From Bacteroidia bacterium (GTDB taxonomy: Bacteria; Bacteroidota; Bacteroidia; Bacteroidales; Azobacteroidaceae): DNA of 64,000 nucleotides. Under the pieces are notes generated by a model that was not told where the DNA came from, did not search any database, and saw nothing but the letters and a program-made list of their open reading frames with translations. The position numbers were made by a program, and so were the translations under genes. Positions 61,767 to 64,000 of the stretch are shown one piece after another. Positions within the stretch are counted from its first letter, which is position 1; each line of letters starts with the position of its first letter. The stretch lies in NCBI GenBank assembly GCA_025996865.1, contig BNTV01000001.1, positions 66,825 to 130,824 of the forward strand. The letters run 5' to 3'.

Positions 61767-62780
61767 TTAAAAAGATTTCAACCAATCCAATAGATTATCA
61801 TCATTTACCCACAGTGGGTTGACATCCGGCGACACAGCGATATATGCTTTTTCAATAGCCTCCCGTTTTTGTTTAGAATCTGCTCTTGCATATATTTCCG
61901 TGGTTTGGATTGAAACATGCCCAAGAATATCCCTGATATAAACGAGATTTACACCCGCTTGCAGCAGATGCATCGCCTTTGAATGTCGCAGGGAATGACA
62001 GCTTAGTTTTGCAGGAACAAGATTTGAATCTTTCTTTCTTGCGGATTGTGCATATTTTTGTATAATATGCGTGATGCCTCCCCTTGTCAATTTTTCTTTT
62101 CTATTATTGAAGAAAAGCGGATAAGGTCTGCATTCGCTTCGCATAAGTCCATTTTCCTTCATATAGCAAAGAAGGATTTTCATCTGTTCTTCCATCAATG
62201 GCACTATTCTCACTTTTTGCCCTTTCCCCATTATCCTAATCGTATGAGGACTGTCAATATGCACATCCTGTACGGTTAAATCGACCATTTCCTGTACTCT
62301 CGCACCGGTATCATACATCAGGGACAACAAAGCAATATCCCTCCTGCCTTTTGAGGTTGTTGCGTCCGGTTGTTCCAAAAGCAGACGTATCCCATCTATA
62401 GTCAGGTAATTGATGTTTTCTTTTTTGTGCTTCTTGACTTTTATAGACAAGATTCTTTGGTACTCAAACAAATGATCCGGATAGTGAAACTGTACATATT
62501 TAAAGAAGGAGTGTAATGCTGCCAGTCTGTTGTTTCTGGTTGCGTTACCACATTTCTTTTCCAGTTGCAACCAATCAAGAAAATCAACAACCCATTCTTT
62601 GGTAATCACGGAGAGTGTGATTTTTTGTAATTTCATTCTTCTTTGATGGATTAAATAATCTATAAATTGGACAAAAGTGTCTCGATATGATTTGATTGTA
62701 TTTGGACTTGCCCCTCTTTCATTAACCAGATATTTAGTCAGGAAGTCTGTGAGGTATTTCGAAAAATCTGTTGCTGTCAT
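61767..62780 (-). CDS. Tyrosine recombinase (second of a tandem pair)
   Basis: 337-residue site-specific recombinase. N-terminal core-binding domain (LVNERGASPNTIKSYRDTFV), then the catalytic domain: first Arg in YDTGARVQEMVDL near residue 164, SCHSLRHSKAMHLLQAG (His-x-x-Arg pair, HSLRH) near 262, LGHVSIQTTEIYARAD with the Tyr nucleophile near 296. All catalytic residues are present. Overlaps the upstream recombinase by 4 bp (ATGA). Tandem overlapping recombinases of this size recall RIT (recombinase-in-trio) elements. The nearby inverted repeats support its being the mobile unit that cut abiEii. Confidence 0.92.
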   Translation of the reverse strand: MTATDFSKYLTDFLTKYLVNERGASPNTIKSYRDTFVQFIDYLIHQRRMKLQKITLSVITKEWVVDFLDWLQLEKKCGNATRNNRLAALHSFFKYVQFHYPDHLFEYQRILSIKVKKHKKENINYLTIDGIRLLLEQPDATTSKGRRDIALLSLMYDTGARVQEMVDLTVQDVHIDSPHTIRIMGKGQKVRIVPLMEEQMKILLCYMKENGLMRSECRPYPLFFNNRKEKLTRGGITHIIQKYAQSARKKDSNLVPAKLSCHSLRHSKAMHLLQAGVNLVYIRDILGHVSIQTTEIYARADSKQKREAIEKAYIAVSPDVNPLWVNDDNLLDWLKSF

Positions 62781-63760
62781 ATCTCTTTAAGTGATGGGAA
62801 AACATTAATAAAAACAGCTTCAAGATTATGCATAAGCCCCGGATGCTGTTCGGCTGTTAAACGAACATATTGATTGGTAGCTTCCATCGACTGATGCCCC
62901 AGATAGGTTGAAAGTACAGGCAGAGAACAGTAAATATCCATACCGTTTTCAGCCATGGAAACGAGAGATTTCACGGCAAAAGTATGTCTAAGGTCGTGTA
63001 CTCTCGGTCCATAGTGACCGCCCTTGAACGGGATTTTTGCCTTGTCCAAAATTTTACGGAACACTTTGTATATTTGTTCCGGATTACATTTTCGACCTCT
63101 TGCCGTCAGGAAAAAGTAACCGTCTTCTTTAGGCGGATTAAGCCTGTCCCTGTGTTTTGCATATTGTTTTAATGCCACAGATAAAGATTGTGTAAAAGGC
63201 AATAATCTTTCTTTCCCATTTTTGGTGTCGCTAAGCACCAAATAATTGTATATGAGATTGATGTCGTTTATCTTTAAATCAAGAGCTTCTCCTATTCTCA
63301 CTCCGGTAGCGGATAGAAAACGTACTAATACAGGCATTACCATGTACAGGGAATCTCGTTTGATAAAATCACATCTCAGATTATCGCATACATCCAATAT
63401 TGTATCCAATTCTTTCTGCGTATAGATGTGCGGTGTAAAGTTTTTCTTGGGCTTGGGAGCCTGAGCCATAGCCGATTCAATGCCCATTCTGTTCAGATGC
63501 AATGAAAATTGATTCAGCGTAATACACCGTTTATAACGATATGCCTCCGATTCGTTATCTCTCTTAACACTCCAGATGTCTGCCAAATCCCTGCTGATTC
63601 CGATTTTATCTTCTTTTTTATCTATTGTTAATCTGTCAAAAAGAAGAAAAATCTTTGATTCGGTACTGTATTTAAAGCCGCAATGCCGTTTGAAATCAAT
63701 AAATTCCGTAAGCAGGGAGGCGTAAATGCCATGATATACTATTTTCATCATTCGTTCCAT
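62777..63760 (-). CDS. Tyrosine recombinase (first of a tandem pair)
   Basis: 327-residue recombinase. Catalytic signatures: SATGVRIGEALDLKINDI near residue 153, GPRVHDLRHTFAVKSLVSM (HxxR) near 250, YLGHQSMEATNQYVRL with the Tyr near 293. All are intact. The tight overlap with the next recombinase argues for one functional complex. The sequence upstream (63773-63818) still codes for a short frame, YLYIGCSTRQGGIL then stop, which could be the end of a third recombinase, as expected for a RIT element, cut by an insertion at about 63819. Confidence 0.92.
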   Translation of the reverse strand: MERMMKIVYHGIYASLLTEFIDFKRHCGFKYSTESKIFLLFDRLTIDKKEDKIGISRDLADIWSVKRDNESEAYRYKRCITLNQFSLHLNRMGIESAMAQAPKPKKNFTPHIYTQKELDTILDVCDNLRCDFIKRDSLYMVMPVLVRFLSATGVRIGEALDLKINDINLIYNYLVLSDTKNGKERLLPFTQSLSVALKQYAKHRDRLNPPKEDGYFFLTARGRKCNPEQIYKVFRKILDKAKIPFKGGHYGPRVHDLRHTFAVKSLVSMAENGMDIYCSLPVLSTYLGHQSMEATNQYVRLTAEQHPGLMHNLEAVFINVFPSLKEI

Positions 63761-63818
63761 TTAAATTGATTATAAAATCCCTCCTTGACGGGTGGAACAT
63801 CCAATATACAGGTACTTA

Positions 63819-64000
63819 GTGTCTGTCCGAAAACCCCCATTTTTCAAAAGTGATTGTTAAAATTTGTAAATAATTTGTGTTGTTGATTTGATTTTTTAAC
63901 ACAATGATTTGTTGAAAGCAGAACGAAGCGGCAGAAAAGGAGATTGGTTCAATCCAATTGAAGATTTTCGTGTCATTTGGGCATGGCAATTCAGGGCTTT
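63819..64000. mobile_element. Probable insertion-sequence end
   Basis: The sequence changes at TTAGTGTCTGTCCGAAAACC (about 63819-63838), which looks like a terminal inverted repeat of an IS. On the minus strand a frame ends TRKSSIGLNQSPFLPLRSAF near 63900-63960, possibly the C-terminus of its transposase. The element runs off the window, so family and orientation are not certain. Confidence 0.4.

Overview
The window reads as Bacteroidales DNA (Bacteroidota). The evidence is the Bacteroides-type promoters (TAnnTTTG -7 boxes, several with a TTTG box about 19-20 bp upstream), the almost complete absence of strong Shine-Dalgarno sequences, and a conjugation set of the Bacteroides conjugative-transposon (CTn/ICE) type: TraA-TraM, MobA/MobB/MobC, RteC, TopB, DUF1896, DUF3945 and a giant methylase-helicase. 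About the first 57 kb is one mobile element whose left end, with traN onward and probably the integrase, lies outside the window. The last 7 kb is chromosome (tRNA-Arg, ung, leuS) that carries further insertions.

Layout. 1-10.2 kb, minus strand: transfer operon from traA (ParA-like) through three DUF3408 genes, traD, traE, traF, traG (VirB4 ATPase), DUF3876, traI, traJ, traK and traL to traM (cut by the window edge). 10.2-10.95 kb: divergent control region and probable oriT. 10.95-12.5 kb: mobA and mobB (relaxase). In this element the coupling-protein gene mobC is separated from mobB by about 11.9 kb of cargo: gene remnants (AraC, MFS, SDR), a two-component system, a PAP2 phosphatase, a cluster of membrane and exported iron-sulfur proteins with an outer-membrane barrel and an ArsP/DUF318-type permease, an RteC-lipoprotein pair, and an AbiJ-like gene. 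mobC (24.4-26.4 kb) is followed by two defence-type genes (a TRADD-N-associated membrane protein and a SIR2 protein with 18 TPR-like repeats of 41 residues). Then come DUF3945, topB, DUF1896 and the methylase-helicase (31.8-42.1 kb), a regulatory block (membrane ferredoxin, AraC, two excisionase-like HTH genes), a RibD/DHFR-like gene, and a LytS/LytTR-controlled RND efflux operon ending in a lipid-A-type acyltransferase. A second RteC-lipoprotein pair closes the element near tRNA-Arg(CCG).

On the chromosomal side, leuS carries two in-frame palindromic or tandem repeat insertions and is cut off after about 544 residues. The interruption holds an unknown gene, a decayed DUF1016-like fragment and an AbiE toxin-antitoxin operon. 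The toxin gene of that operon is itself truncated by an element with two overlapping tyrosine recombinases, and an insertion-sequence end probably follows at the right edge.

The most interesting parts are: (i) the 16.0-21.05 kb cassette, which looks like a redox conduit across the envelope plus a permease and whose function I cannot assign; (ii) matching operator-promoter arrangements in front of its two-component system and the PAP2 gene; (iii) inverted repeats lying directly before the start codons of several transfer genes; (iv) large attC-like palindromes next to cargo genes.
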